DNA of 64,000 bases from Mycetocola saprophilus (GCF_000718085.1 NZ_JOEC01000001.1:1178001-1242000); one strand, 5' to 3'. Shown: positions 43,603 through 51,779, numbered from the stretch's first letter. The notes: generated from the sequence alone by a model not told the origin. Translations and numbers: made by a program.

Positions 43603-44387
43603 CAGATCCACGTATCTTTCACTGCGATGGAAATTGATGCTGACCCTGAAGCGGAAGAAACGGTGTGTTGCATTCTTCGCCCCCCAGGGATCGTCCAGAC
43701 CCGTCCGTCGCCGCCAGCAGCGGGAACCACTGAACCGTTGACCATGATGTACCCCGTAGCCATGTCAATAACGTGAGGGCGTCCTGCGACCAAGGGGACA
43801 AGCACTCGAAAATGCTTGCCCCCATCAGCCCACACCACGTACCCGCCCGAGGGGACAGACCCCGACACCGTGATAATCGGTGAAGCATGTGCGTTTCCCC
43901 GATGAAAAACCATGTCGCCAGCACCAAACCGGCGCGTCTCTCCATACCGTCTTGGGTCAACACACACTAAAGAAATTTGAAACCTCGCCACGGTGGCATC
44001 AGCCGCCAAAACTTCAAACTTCACATCAGTTACATCACAATCAGCCCATGTAGTCGAACCCAGATGATCCACAGTGATGCGTCCCTTTTCCCCATCCGAA
44101 AGGAAACCCGTGAGCTTCCACCGCATCGAGTCAAGCTCCTGCGCGCTCCCCGCAAAGGCATGCCCAGAAATGGTGACCACTCGAGCGTCCATAAATCCAC
44201 GATCATGGAACTGCCCGTGGCCCGTTGGCCGGTCAGCACGATTAGATCGAAATGACACTCCGTCGTCCCACCCCTTGAACCCGTCAGGTCCAACGACAAA
44301 TCCGCGCTCATCTCCGAAAACAGAAGCGCCGCCACGCATAACCAGCGCGACGGCACTCCCAATAGGGTTCAGTCTGATTTCCATCAT
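43602..44387 (-). CDS. Distal tail protein (Dit-like)
   Basis: A 261-residue protein in the Dit position right after the tape measure. The N-terminal half has the Dit pattern with a Gly-Arg/Asp-Gly-Phe loop and Ser-Gly-His-Ala-Phe; the C-terminal half is a beta-rich galectin-like domain. Its ATG overlaps the tape-measure stop (ATGA), which decides the start. It would form the ring joining tail tube and tip. Confidence 0.72.
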   Translation of the reverse strand: MMEIRLNPIGSAVALVMRGGASVFGDERGFVVGPDGFKGWDDGVSFRSNRADRPTGHGQFHDRGFMDARVVTISGHAFAGSAQELDSMRWKLTGFLSDGEKGRITVDHLGSTTWADCDVTDVKFEVLAADATVARFQISLVCVDPRRYGETRRFGAGDMVFHRGNAHASPIITVSGSVPSGGYVVWADGGKHFRVLVPLVAGRPHVIDMATGYIMVNGSVVPAAGGDGRVWTIPGGRRMQHTVSSASGSASISIAVKDTWI

Positions 44388-47083
44388 GCCCCCCTCAAAG
44401 CCCAATTGCGTTCGGCCTGCACCCGCTGGGCAAGTTCTGCCTCAGACATCCGCTCGGTTGCGTGAATATTGATGGTGTCTCCGCCAGCTACTGGGGCAGA
44501 CGAGTTGCCCTCGAGTGCGTCATAGAATTTTCGATTCAATGGCACAACGGCTTCGTCGTATTTGCCTTCGCCGATGTTTGCCAGAATCCCGCCTGGCTGC
44601 TTTGAAATGATTCCGCCCTGGGCAAGGCGCGGAATCTTTGGAATATTGAACCCGATAGTTTTGCCACCCAGATCACCTGGGAACCAATCGGGGATGTCAA
44701 TCGCCATCGAGTTGATACCGCCGATAGCGCCATTGATCAGATCAATGATCCCGTTAATAGGCATCTTGATCAGGTCCTTGGCGGTATTGAACGCCTTCTC
44801 CATGAACCCAGGGATTGCACCGAAAACGCTGTCCACTGTCTCCCCGATTCCAGTGATGAACCCGGTGATCCCTTGAGACACGGGCTGGATCACGTTGTCT
44901 TGAACCCATTGCATGCCCTTACCGATGCCATCCAACGCCGGCTGGACCGCGTTCTCGTGCAGCCAGGTGAACACTTCACCGATGCCCGTCATCACGGAAT
45001 CGATAAAGTCTCCAAACGGTTTGAACACGTTTTCCTGAATCCAGGTGATCAGGTTTGCAATGCCCTCGAACACTGGTACCGAGACGTTTTCAAACAGCCA
45101 GGTGAAAATCGCCCCGATCCCGTTGATGATGTTTACCCAGCCGTCAAACACAGGCTTGATGACGTTCTCGTAAATCCAGACGATCACGTTTGTAATGCCA
45201 TCAATGGCCGGCTTCACTGCGTTCTCGTACAGCCAGGTGAAGACGAACCCCACGGCCCGAATGTACAGATCGATACCAGCAACAATCGGAGCGATGACGT
45301 TGTCATGAATCCAGGTGAAGACCGCCGCGATCCCATCAAACACCGGCTTAACGACGCTCTCATACAGCCAGGTAAAGACCCTTCCGATTCCCTCAAACAC
45401 AGGCTTGATGGCATTGTCATACAGCCACTGAGCCGCCGCAGCCATGAGGGCGAAACCAATCTCAATACCTCTGACCAAAGGCACCAAAACGTTCTCGTGC
45501 AGCCACGTGAACACTTCACCGATCCCATCGAAAATGGGTTTGATCGTGTCGTTGTAGAAGCTCACGAAAAAGTCGCTGATTTCTTCCCAATGCTCCACGA
45601 TCCATTGGATCGCAAGGCCCATCGGGCCAATCAGGAGCGACAGCAGTAGACCCCAGTGGTCTTGCACAAACGAGACGATGTTGTCGATCGCGTCACTAAA
45701 GAAGTTCGCGACGTTGTTCCAGGCGTCCACGAAGAAATCGACTACGGCCTGGAAACCGGCAACAATGTTGTCCCATGCCTCACCAAGAAACTTGGTGAAA
45801 TTATCCCAAATTTCCTGCCCCAGCTCGGTTTGAGTGAAAAAGTAGACCAGTCCAGACACCAGCGCCGCCACTGCCATGATGACCAACATGATTGGGTTGG
45901 CAGCCATAACTGCGTTGAAGGCGGCCTGAACAAGAGCTGCCGCTTTTGTGATTCCGCTCCAAATACCCAAAGCGATGTTCCATGCTGCAAACGCAGCAGC
46001 CGCAGCGCCTGCGCCAACTGCTACGGGTCCGAGCCATCCGCTGTTCGCTTGGACCCACCCGAAGACGTTTTGGATAACCTCGCCCGTGGTCTCGAATGCT
46101 TGGCGCACATCAGCACCGACCTTGACCAGGCCTTCGAGGTCGCTCCCGAACTGGTCGCGAGTTTCCTTGTTCATCGTGAGCCCGGATACCAAGTCTTTGA
46201 TGCCCTCGCCCACGGTCTTGGCGGTCTCGCCGATGGCCTTGCCTACGTCTTTGGCAACAGGGCCTAGGTCATCAAACAGGGTTGTCAGGTTGCCGAAACC
46301 GTCCTTGATTTCCGGGAAGATTCCCGAGAGCAAGTCGGCACCCAGCCGCCCCATCGCCGCGCCCATGTTGTCGAGAGCGCCCTTGAACGTGGCCCCCGAC
46401 GATGCCGCCGCGCCACCCAGGCCTTGCTCCATCGCGTCTTGGAAGATAGCGAAGCTGACCTGGCCCTTCGAAGCCATCTTGGAAGCTTCTTCAGCGGTCA
46501 CGCCCATCTTGTCCGCGAGGAACGCGAGTGCCGGCACCCCGGCATCGTGGAGCTGATTGATCACGTCCATCTGGACCTTGTTCGATGCGGCCGCCTTATT
46601 GAAGATTGCGCCCATAGTGCCCATATCGGTGCCAGCGATAGTCGAAGCATCTGCAACCAGCTTCAGAGTGCGCTCGAGGTCCTTGCCTGGCTTCACGCCC
46701 GCAGCGACGGCATTTGCCGCCGACGTGCCGGCCTCTGCCAGCCCGAAAGCAGTGCCCTTCACGGACGCGAGAGCGTTGTCCATGATGAGCTGGACGGTTT
46801 CGCCAGAGTGCCCCAAACCGGTCAGCTTGGCCTTCGCCTGGTCGATTCCATCAAGACGACTAAAACCCTTCACCAGGGCAGTACCGATGCCACCAACCGC
46901 AATCGCACCCACGGCAATTGCGCCGCCTTTGAGGGCTTTCCCAATGCCGCCCAGCATCTTGTCGCCAACAGACTTCCCAGCCTTCTCACCGGGATTGTCC
47001 TTGTCGATCTCGTCGGCGACCTGTTTACCTGCCCCCTTGCTGACAATAATCAGCGATACCTCAGCTACAGCAGCTTCAGCCAT
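44384..47083 (-). CDS. Tape measure protein
   Basis: An 899-residue tail-length scaffold protein. The N-terminal part has the minor-tail pattern of many siphoviruses (Phe-Ser-Arg-Leu, Lys-Ala-Lys-Leu-Thr-Gly-Leu-Gly-His). Central hydrophobic segments (about 360-415) match regions that insert in the host membrane at DNA ejection. Residues about 505-736 hold ten Trp-Leu/Ile-Tyr/His-Glu-Asn repeats. The C-terminal part carries a Pro-Gly-Gly-Ile-Leu-Ala-Asn-Ile-Gly-Glu-Gly-Lys-Tyr motif. ATG 47083 is chosen over an upstream ATG for its AGGGGGTG site. The length predicts a tail of about 130 nm at 1.5 angstroms per residue. Confidence 0.93.
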   Translation of the reverse strand: MAEAAVAEVSLIIVSKGAGKQVADEIDKDNPGEKAGKSVGDKMLGGIGKALKGGAIAVGAIAVGGIGTALVKGFSRLDGIDQAKAKLTGLGHSGETVQLIMDNALASVKGTAFGLAEAGTSAANAVAAGVKPGKDLERTLKLVADASTIAGTDMGTMGAIFNKAAASNKVQMDVINQLHDAGVPALAFLADKMGVTAEEASKMASKGQVSFAIFQDAMEQGLGGAAASSGATFKGALDNMGAAMGRLGADLLSGIFPEIKDGFGNLTTLFDDLGPVAKDVGKAIGETAKTVGEGIKDLVSGLTMNKETRDQFGSDLEGLVKVGADVRQAFETTGEVIQNVFGWVQANSGWLGPVAVGAGAAAAAFAAWNIALGIWSGITKAAALVQAAFNAVMAANPIMLVIMAVAALVSGLVYFFTQTELGQEIWDNFTKFLGEAWDNIVAGFQAVVDFFVDAWNNVANFFSDAIDNIVSFVQDHWGLLLSLLIGPMGLAIQWIVEHWEEISDFFVSFYNDTIKPIFDGIGEVFTWLHENVLVPLVRGIEIGFALMAAAAQWLYDNAIKPVFEGIGRVFTWLYESVVKPVFDGIAAVFTWIHDNVIAPIVAGIDLYIRAVGFVFTWLYENAVKPAIDGITNVIVWIYENVIKPVFDGWVNIINGIGAIFTWLFENVSVPVFEGIANLITWIQENVFKPFGDFIDSVMTGIGEVFTWLHENAVQPALDGIGKGMQWVQDNVIQPVSQGITGFITGIGETVDSVFGAIPGFMEKAFNTAKDLIKMPINGIIDLINGAIGGINSMAIDIPDWFPGDLGGKTIGFNIPKIPRLAQGGIISKQPGGILANIGEGKYDEAVVPLNRKFYDALEGNSSAPVAGGDTINIHATERMSEAELAQRVQAERNWALRGA
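44876..45569 (-). repeat. Ten tryptophan-rich repeats in the tape measure
   Basis: Ten copies of a pattern close to Val-Phe-Thr-Trp-Leu-Tyr-Glu-Asn-x-x-x-x-Pro-Val-Phe-x-Gly-Ile recur every 21-33 residues. A degenerate copy precedes them. At the DNA level neighbouring copies share blocks such as TCGTGCAGCCA-GTGAACACTTCACCGAT (near 44954 and 45491). Confidence 0.9.
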
Positions 47084-47100
47084 ACACACCCCCTGTGTAC

Positions 47101-47136
47101 GCAAGAGGGGCTGACCATCAGGCCAGCCCCTCTTGC
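47101..47136 (-). promoter_or_regulatory. Hairpin just upstream of tape-measure start
   Basis: GCAAGAGGGGCTG and CAGCCCCTCTTGC form a perfect 13-base-pair stem with a 10-base loop. It overlaps the end of the tail chaperone gene and ends 17 bases before the tape-measure start, so it could limit tape-measure translation or act as a weak terminator. Confidence 0.6.
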
Positions 47137-47525
47137 TTCATTCCGCGCCCTGCAAGGCGTTCACGTGCTTCCTCGATCGGCACCGCCGTAGCACTGATTC
47201 GCTGCCCCGTCTGCCACGGACGAGGCGACGGCTTCGGCTTCTTCTTGCTCGAATTGATCGCGAGCGTCAGGTCATACAGCTCGAGTAGGATTTGCCCCTC
47301 ACGAGACAGCGGATACTTCCACCCGTTGATCGCCGCATGCAGCCACGACGCGGGATCTCGAGCGGAAATGCGCAGCCATGACAGCACCTCACTTAGGCAG
47401 CCGCTCTCGCGCAGATCAGCGACTGACCACCCGCCCTTGCGAAGTTCGTAAACGAACTCGTCTTCGTGCTCCGCCGCTAGGCGTCGGAGCTCTTGGATTT
47501 CCCCAGTTCGACGTACTCCGACCAT
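47118..47525 (-). CDS. Tail assembly chaperone, downstream (gpT-like) frame
   Basis: A 135-residue frame expressed as a -1 frameshift extension of the chaperone gene at 47477-47797. Its useful part begins at the slippery site 47498-47504 and has a helical part with Trp-Leu-Arg-Ile-Ser-Ala-Arg-Asp-Pro-Ala-Ser-Trp, typical of actinophage gpT regions, and a basic Lys/Pro/Arg-rich C-terminus. Independent initiation is unlikely. It lies directly upstream of the tape measure, as expected. Confidence 0.85.
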   Translation of the reverse strand: MVGVRRTGEIQELRRLAAEHEDEFVYELRKGGWSVADLRESGCLSEVLSWLRISARDPASWLHAAINGWKYPLSREGQILLELYDLTLAINSSKKKPKPSPRPWQTGQRISATAVPIEEARERLAGRGMKQEGLA

Positions 47526-47797
47526 GCGGAGAAGATTTCACCGGTGTGCTCGTAGGCGTCCCACGTCGGCCGCGACGTCAGCGACTCTGGCAGCACCGCC
47601 GTGAGAAAAACGTTGATCAGCGCCTGGGACACCATCTGGTCATAGGCATCCTTCTGAGCGCCTGCGTAGACCTTCGGCTTGGGCACACCATCTGTGGCCG
47701 TGAGGATGGCCTGAGGGGCAATGCCCGGCAGCTCATACACCTCACCGTCATACGAGAATTTGAAGTTAGGTCGACCCTTTGGGGTAATTTCAAGCAT
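47477..47797 (-). CDS. Tail assembly chaperone, upstream (gpG-like) protein
   Basis: A 106-residue helical protein in the lambda gpG position between the major tail and tape measure genes. ATG 47797 (Met-Leu-Glu-Ile-Thr-Pro-Lys-Gly) is preferred over the longer frame, which has a Pro/Phe-rich, unlikely leader. GGGGAAA lies 19-25 bases before its stop, and slipping -1 there joins it to the frame ending at 47118, giving a fused product of about 226 residues. Confidence 0.88.
   Translation of the reverse strand: MLEITPKGRPNFKFSYDGEVYELPGIAPQAILTATDGVPKPKVYAGAQKDAYDQMVSQALINVFLTAVLPESLTSRPTWDAYEHTGEIFSAWSEYVELGKSKSSDA
47498..47504 (-). other. -1 ribosomal frameshift site GGGGAAA
   Basis: On the minus strand the zero-frame codons CTG-GGG-AAA allow P- and A-site tRNAs to slip back to GGG-GAA. 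That moves ribosomes from the gpG-like into the gpT-like frame. The heptamer sits in the overlap of the two frames, the conserved place in siphoviruses. Confidence 0.85.
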
Positions 47798-47842
47798 CGT
47801 GATTCCTTGCGTAGGGAAAAAGTGAATGCGTGGGAAAAGGAA

Positions 47843-47874
47843 AGGTGGACGCGCCCCACGCAACGCGTCCACCT
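47843..47874 (-). terminator. Terminator after major tail protein gene
   Basis: A perfect 11-base-pair stem (AGGTGGACGCG / CGCGTCCACCT) with a 10-base loop lies 7 bases after the major tail stop, followed on the minus strand by TTTCCTTTT. It would let the tail tube protein be made in excess. Confidence 0.8.
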
Positions 47875-47880
47875 GGTCTG

Positions 47881-48495
47881 TTACTTGTCCTTGCCAGCAG
47901 ACTTAGCCGCAGCATCGCCAGTGGACGCCAGGGCCGGGTCAAACACCTTCTCGGTGCCGCCGTCGATCTTCGAGGACGGGTAGCCCTTGATGGTGATCTC
48001 GTACCCGATGGCCTCACCAGAAGCGTTGGTCTGGTCGCCAACTTCGGTGACCTCACCCTCGGGGATCCACACCAGGCGCTCATAAGCACCGTCGAAGACC
48101 ACGAAAACGAACGAGCGGCGGCCGCCAGTACGGCCGGGGTTCACGACATAGGTGCCGTCAGCGCCGATGTCGGATTCCTTGAGGCCGTTGTAGAGAGCCA
48201 CGGTCTCGCGGTTTGTCTCGATCAGAGTGAACGTGTACGAGATACCCGATTCGGTCACGACCACGCGAACTTCGGCGGCGTCCTGCCATGCGCGAAGCGA
48301 CGTGGTCGATCGGTCGATCGTGCGAGAGGTCCCGTCCTCGCTCAGGTATCCAAGGTTGCGGTACTGAGCGAGCGAATCGCCCGGACCAGTCGGGGCTGGC
48401 GCGCTCGTCTCACCCACAAACCATGCACCCGTAACTGCGACCCGCACGTTTGCGGCAGTCAGCCCAGCGCGGGCGTCTTCTGCAGTAGTCATCAT
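47881..48495 (-). CDS. Major tail protein
   Basis: A 204-residue beta-rich protein in the tail-tube position, between the tail terminator and the frameshifted chaperones. It has the Phe-Thr-Leu-Ile-Glu-Thr-Asn-Arg-Glu-Thr-Val region and Gly-Tyr-Glu-Ile-Thr-Ile-Lys-Gly-Tyr-Pro typical of actinophage tube proteins, and an Ala/Lys tail. It starts with ATG-ATG, so the exact first Met is uncertain by one codon. Confidence 0.88.
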   Translation of the reverse strand: MMTTAEDARAGLTAANVRVAVTGAWFVGETSAPAPTGPGDSLAQYRNLGYLSEDGTSRTIDRSTTSLRAWQDAAEVRVVVTESGISYTFTLIETNRETVALYNGLKESDIGADGTYVVNPGRTGGRRSFVFVVFDGAYERLVWIPEGEVTEVGDQTNASGEAIGYEITIKGYPSSKIDGGTEKVFDPALASTGDAAAKSAGKDK

Positions 48496-48528
48496 TGCTC
48501 CATCCGCCCGAATCCGGGCATAGAAAAA

Positions 48529-48546
48529 GCGCCCCCGAGGGAGCGC
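48529..48546 (-). terminator. Hairpin with T run after tail terminator gene
   Basis: GCGCCCCCGAGGGAGCGC folds as a short stem and is followed on the minus strand by TTTTT. It lies 16 bases after the stop at 48562. Confidence 0.65.
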
Positions 48547-48561
48547 GTCAGTCTTGTTTGA

Positions 48562-48993
48562 TCAGCGGAAATCGGTTCCGCGCCGGGTCACATTCGCAAC
48601 CATGTACCATTCGAAGCCTTCGGCGGCCGCCACCACCTCGACAGGGCCGGCAGAGACCTTGCAGCGCACGATCGGATCGCCATCGACTAAGCCGCGGCCC
48701 CACGCGTCTTCGAAAAGCGCCTTCACTAGGTGCGCAAGATCCTCAGCGTCGAACTCGCCTTTGCAAATCACCCGCACCCGAAGCGTGGTGTCATCCAAAG
48801 TGTCGTAGTCCCCAGCGCCTGGCCCCTGGAATACCGCAACCATACGGTCCTTGAACCCTGAGCGGCGGTCCTTCACGGGAAGAACCTTGTTAGCTACCGT
48901 CACCCCGGACGCGCACGGCTCAGGCCGAGCCTTCAGGATCGCATCAAGCTTCGGCACAACGGAGGCAACCAAGCTGTCAAAAACAACACTCAT
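48562..48993 (-). CDS. Tail terminator protein
   Basis: A 143-residue protein in the gpU/tail-terminator position just upstream of the major tail gene. An N-terminal helix (Val-Phe-Asp-Ser-Leu-Val-Ala-Ser-Val-Val-Pro-Lys-Leu), a central strand block with Arg-Val-Arg-Val-Ile-Cys-Lys-Gly and a C-terminal strand are consistent with the tail-terminator fold. Assignment rests mainly on synteny. It overlaps the upstream gene by 4 bases. Confidence 0.68.
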   Translation of the reverse strand: MSVVFDSLVASVVPKLDAILKARPEPCASGVTVANKVLPVKDRRSGFKDRMVAVFQGPGAGDYDTLDDTTLRVRVICKGEFDAEDLAHLVKALFEDAWGRGLVDGDPIVRCKVSAGPVEVVAAAEGFEWYMVANVTRRGTDFR

Positions 48994-49367
48994 TTCGCCC
49001 CCTTCGCTTTGCGGCGAGCCTTGATGATCGCGTTCCCGCGCTTCTTCGACACCTTCTTCGCCGCCCTACGACTTCGAGTCGCACCAGAGTTTCCGTTGGA
49101 CTTGTGACCAGACGAAACAACTGCTTGCAAAGCAGAAAGCGCCTCTCCTGTCTCGACTTCAGTTTGAAACGGGATCTTCGTTGTGACGATCGCACGAGCC
49201 CGAAGCCCGCCTGCAACCACCTTCGTCACCTCGGTCTCCACCGTGCTGCCTGGAAGTCGCGATGCGACTTGACCAGCCAGGCCAGCCAAATGCTTTTCCA
49301 CACCAGCGGATCCTGTGACCTGGCGGCCCCACTCTCCGCGGTTGATTTTGACCCTCGTTTTACCCAT
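48990..49367 (-). CDS. HK97 gp10-like neck/tail-completion protein
   Basis: A 125-residue protein. A helix-strand-helix N-terminal half and an exceptionally basic C-terminal half (Arg-Arg-Ala-Ala-Lys-Lys-Val-Ser-Lys-Lys-Arg and a Lys/Arg/Ala tail) suit a neck protein close to DNA. Position before the tail terminator supports this. It overlaps its upstream neighbour by 8 bases. Confidence 0.6.
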   Translation of the reverse strand: MGKTRVKINRGEWGRQVTGSAGVEKHLAGLAGQVASRLPGSTVETEVTKVVAGGLRARAIVTTKIPFQTEVETGEALSALQAVVSSGHKSNGNSGATRSRRAAKKVSKKRGNAIIKARRKAKGAK

Positions 49368-49698
49368 GTGCTACCTCGTGCCGGCGCAGTACGATCACCG
49401 TTCCTCGATGCCGAGAATCCTGATGATGCCAATCAGCGTCAGGGCCGTCCGCCTCGTACTCGACGCCGCGGACAACGAAGCGATCGGAAGCCTCTGCGTA
49501 ACAAAAATGAGGCGGGCGGAAGTACAAGGTGCCGCCAAAGTTGGCAACCGTGCGCTCCACGTCTTCATCTTCAACCTGAACGAGCGGCGCGAACGCTTTC
49601 GCGATGTGCTCGGTACGGGCCTCAACCATGATCGGCTTCCCGGCACGATCGATCTGTCCCGAATCCACCAGACGAATCCGAGTTACCGTCAGCGCCAT
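49360..49698 (-). CDS. Head-tail connector/stopper protein
   Basis: A 112-residue beta-rich protein with Arg-Phe-Val-Val-Arg-Gly-Val-Glu-Tyr-Glu-Ala-Asp-Gly and many His and Asp near the end. By position (second connector gene) it should be the stopper that closes the head after packaging. It overlaps both neighbours. Confidence 0.6.
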   Translation of the reverse strand: MALTVTRIRLVDSGQIDRAGKPIMVEARTEHIAKAFAPLVQVEDEDVERTVANFGGTLYFRPPHFCYAEASDRFVVRGVEYEADGPDADWHHQDSRHRGTVIVLRRHEVAHG

Positions 49699-50078
49699 GG
49701 ATACCCCACAGGGATCGTGTTCACCGTGAATGCCGCACCCGTGCGCGAACCGGACAACTCCTTGATCTGATCGTTGGTCAAGATCATCGCGCCCGGGTTC
49801 GCGCCACCATAGGTGACCGAATCAGTGAACGGACCCGTGGTGGTATTGGCCTGCCGTGTCCCCGACGGGTTCTTGAGCGTCTCAATAACCAACGCAACCG
49901 TGATTTTCTGCACTCGACGAAGAGGGATCGGCTTGGGAACTCGCGATGGAAGATCGGGGAACCGGCCAAGGATTGTGTCCTCGGCTTCCTCGATCAATCC
50001 TTCGATCTGGTCATCGGTCGCGGGTATTGCCTCCGCCAGCAGCCACCGACGTTTCACATCCTCGACGGTCGCCCACAT
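49689..50078 (-). CDS. Head-tail adaptor (Gp19/Gp15/Gp42-like)
   Basis: A 129-residue, mainly helical protein. The N-terminus Met-Trp-Ala-Thr-Val-Glu-Asp-Val-Lys-Arg-Arg-Trp and the Ile-Glu-Glu-Ala-Glu-Asp-Thr-Ile region match head-completion adaptors of actinophages, which dock under the portal. The C-terminus ends in a Trp. Confidence 0.75.
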   Translation of the reverse strand: MWATVEDVKRRWLLAEAIPATDDQIEGLIEEAEDTILGRFPDLPSRVPKPIPLRRVQKITVALVIETLKNPSGTRQANTTTGPFTDSVTYGGANPGAMILTNDQIKELSGSRTGAAFTVNTIPVGYPWR

Positions 50079-50080
50079 AG

Positions 50081-50308
50081 CTACTCCGATTCGGTCTTGC
50101 GGGGTCGCCCGCGCTTAGGCTTCTCCGGAGCCCCCTCAGGCACCTCGTCGCCAGCCACGGTCTCGACTACCTCGACCGTCTCGGTTTCGCCCTCGGGCTC
50201 AACCACATGCTCGCCAACGACAGCCCCCTCAGGCACCTCGTCGCCAGCCAGCAACGCGACACCATCAATCCAGACAGCGCCAACCAGATCCAAACGAATC
50301 CTCGACAT
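50081..50308 (-). CDS. Small acidic prophage protein with internal repeat
   Basis: A 75-residue protein between capsid and adaptor. Ala-Gly-Asp-Glu-Val-Pro-Glu-Gly-Ala occurs twice, separated by a Glu/Val/Thr-rich stretch, and the C-terminus is Lys/Arg/Pro-rich (Lys-Pro-Lys-Arg-Gly-Arg-Pro-Arg-Lys). GGGAGG precedes ATG 50308. No family is recognised; a small head protein is likely from position. Confidence 0.65.
   Translation of the reverse strand: MSRIRLDLVGAVWIDGVALLAGDEVPEGAVVGEHVVEPEGETETVEVVETVAGDEVPEGAPEKPKRGRPRKTESE
50129..50250. repeat. 29-base direct repeat inside the small head gene
   Basis: The same 29 bases occur at 50129-50157 and 50222-50250, 93 bases apart. They encode the two Ala-Gly-Asp-Glu-Val-Pro-Glu-Gly-Ala copies. 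Identity at the DNA level, including third positions, shows a recent duplication. Confidence 0.9.
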
Positions 50309-50327
50309 GAAAACCTCCCACCATGAA

Positions 50328-50353
50328 GGGCGGCCGACAAGCGCCGGCCGCCC
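50328..50353 (-). terminator. Hairpin after major capsid gene
   Basis: GGGCGGCCG and CGGCCGCCC form a 9-base-pair stem with an 8-base loop, 12 bases after the capsid stop. Only a short T run follows, so it may be a partial terminator or an RNA stabiliser. Confidence 0.55.
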
Positions 50354-50364
50354 TAACGGACTAG

Positions 50365-51402
50365 CTAGAGAACCTTGGCCGCCAGGCTCAGGTTCGGGTT
50401 GGTCAGGACCGGCAGGCCGATCGCTGCACCGTGAACCCACACACCCACCGGGTCGAGGCTCTTGTAGGTTCCGACGACCAGACCACCACGCTCCTCGACG
50501 GGGATGCCGTACTCGGGCTCGGAAGCCTCGGCCGTGGTGCCCCAGAACGAAGCGCCGAGGTCAGTGCCCTCCGGGTCGTTCGGGTCGGTTGCCGCAGGCA
50601 GCAGGTAAACCTTGTCGTCCGGGGTTACGCGGACGTTCGCGCCACCTCGCTTCACGCGACGGTCGAAGATCTCGAACGCCGGCAGCCCAAACGATGCAAG
50701 GATCGTGTTGAAGGTCTCGCGAGTGATCACGGTCGGGGCCGGGCCCGAACCCGCAACCAGCGCGCGAACCGCAGCCGACTTCAGTGCAGCGTTGAGAACC
50801 TTGGTGGAGGTCAGGATGGTACCCGGCTCCTCGCCATTCTCCTCGACGTAAGCTGCACGCCAGGTTTCGATATCACGCAGCGGGTCAGCATCAGCAGCAG
50901 ACCAGAGGTTCGCAGCGGTAACAGAGAAGTCGGCGCGACGCTCGAAATCAGCCTTAGCGATGAAGCCGTTTTCGCTAATGTCAACCTTGGCAGTGTCGAT
51001 GACGCGGCCACGCTCAAACTCGATTCGGTCCGACACTGCGCGGGCGACCTGGCCGGCGTACTTCTCGATGGTCGGGCGCACCGACTCGTCGGTGACGTTT
51101 CCACGTGCTCGAATACGGTCGTACTCGGAGTTGCGGAGCTTACGGCCCAGCGGGGGCAGCTCGAGCGTCACACGCTCTCCACCCTCAACATCGCCGACCG
51201 AGGTCTCAGCGTCGTACGCGCGGTACTCTGCAACCTCGGTCAGACCACCCCGGCCACGCTGGAAACGCGCCACGATGTCGTCAATGGTCTTGTTCGGGAG
51301 GAACCGCGCGAGCGATCCCTTGCTTGCCTCGTAGTCCTCGAGGGTCTGTCGGGCGTACCCGGTGAGCTCTACGGGATCAACAACATCAGTCCAAAGTGCC
51401 AT
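50365..51402 (-). CDS. Major capsid protein
   Basis: A 345-residue protein in the capsid position, after decoration and scaffold. An extended N-terminal arm with Ala-Arg-Phe-Leu-Pro-Asn and Gly-Gly-Leu-Thr-Glu-Val-Ala-Glu-Tyr-Arg-Ala-Tyr-Asp precedes the shell domain. The late Asp-Lys-Val-Tyr-Leu-Leu-Pro and Gly-Thr-Thr-Ala-Glu motifs resemble the lambda gpE (phage major capsid E) family. Length is usual for that family. Confidence 0.88.
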   Translation of the reverse strand: MALWTDVVDPVELTGYARQTLEDYEASKGSLARFLPNKTIDDIVARFQRGRGGLTEVAEYRAYDAETSVGDVEGGERVTLELPPLGRKLRNSEYDRIRARGNVTDESVRPTIEKYAGQVARAVSDRIEFERGRVIDTAKVDISENGFIAKADFERRADFSVTAANLWSAADADPLRDIETWRAAYVEENGEEPGTILTSTKVLNAALKSAAVRALVAGSGPAPTVITRETFNTILASFGLPAFEIFDRRVKRGGANVRVTPDDKVYLLPAATDPNDPEGTDLGASFWGTTAEASEPEYGIPVEERGGLVVGTYKSLDPVGVWVHGAAIGLPVLTNPNLSLAAKVL

Positions 51403-51419
51403 GTGCTATTCCCCTTTCT

Positions 51420-51779
51420 TTAGACGAATACGAACGAAGTCGCGTTGTCGGGTGCGGTGAAAGCCACCGGAAGCTTTGCCACACGAATGCGGCCGTGGTC
51501 CAGCAGCGGGGCCACGATGTCGCCACCGCCGGGCTTGATGGCCTGGTCGGTGAGCAGGAAGCCCACGAACACCTGGCCCTCAGCGGCAGTGTACGGAGCG
51601 ACCTTGTTGGCCGACGCCGCGAGCGGAGTGCCAGCAGGCAGAACGCCAGCAGTGACCTGCGCAGGCGTCAGCTTGGTACGGTCGATGGTTACGGTGCGCG
51701 CGGTATCAACGCCGCGACGCGATCCAAGCCAGGACAGCTTGGAACCGCCGTAGCTTTCCTTGGTGATAGTCAGATCCAT
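51420..51779 (-). CDS. Head decoration protein (lambda gpD-like)
   Basis: A 119-residue beta-rich protein just upstream of the capsid gene. It has the gpD-like run Leu-Pro-Ala-Gly-Thr-Pro-Leu-Ala and a later Ala-Lys-Leu-Pro-Val-Ala-Phe. It would trim and stabilise the expanded capsid. The start is ATG 51779 with AGGAGAT-like sequence upstream. Confidence 0.78.
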   Translation of the reverse strand: MDLTITKESYGGSKLSWLGSRRGVDTARTVTIDRTKLTPAQVTAGVLPAGTPLAASANKVAPYTAAEGQVFVGFLLTDQAIKPGGGDIVAPLLDHGRIRVAKLPVAFTAPDNATSFVFV

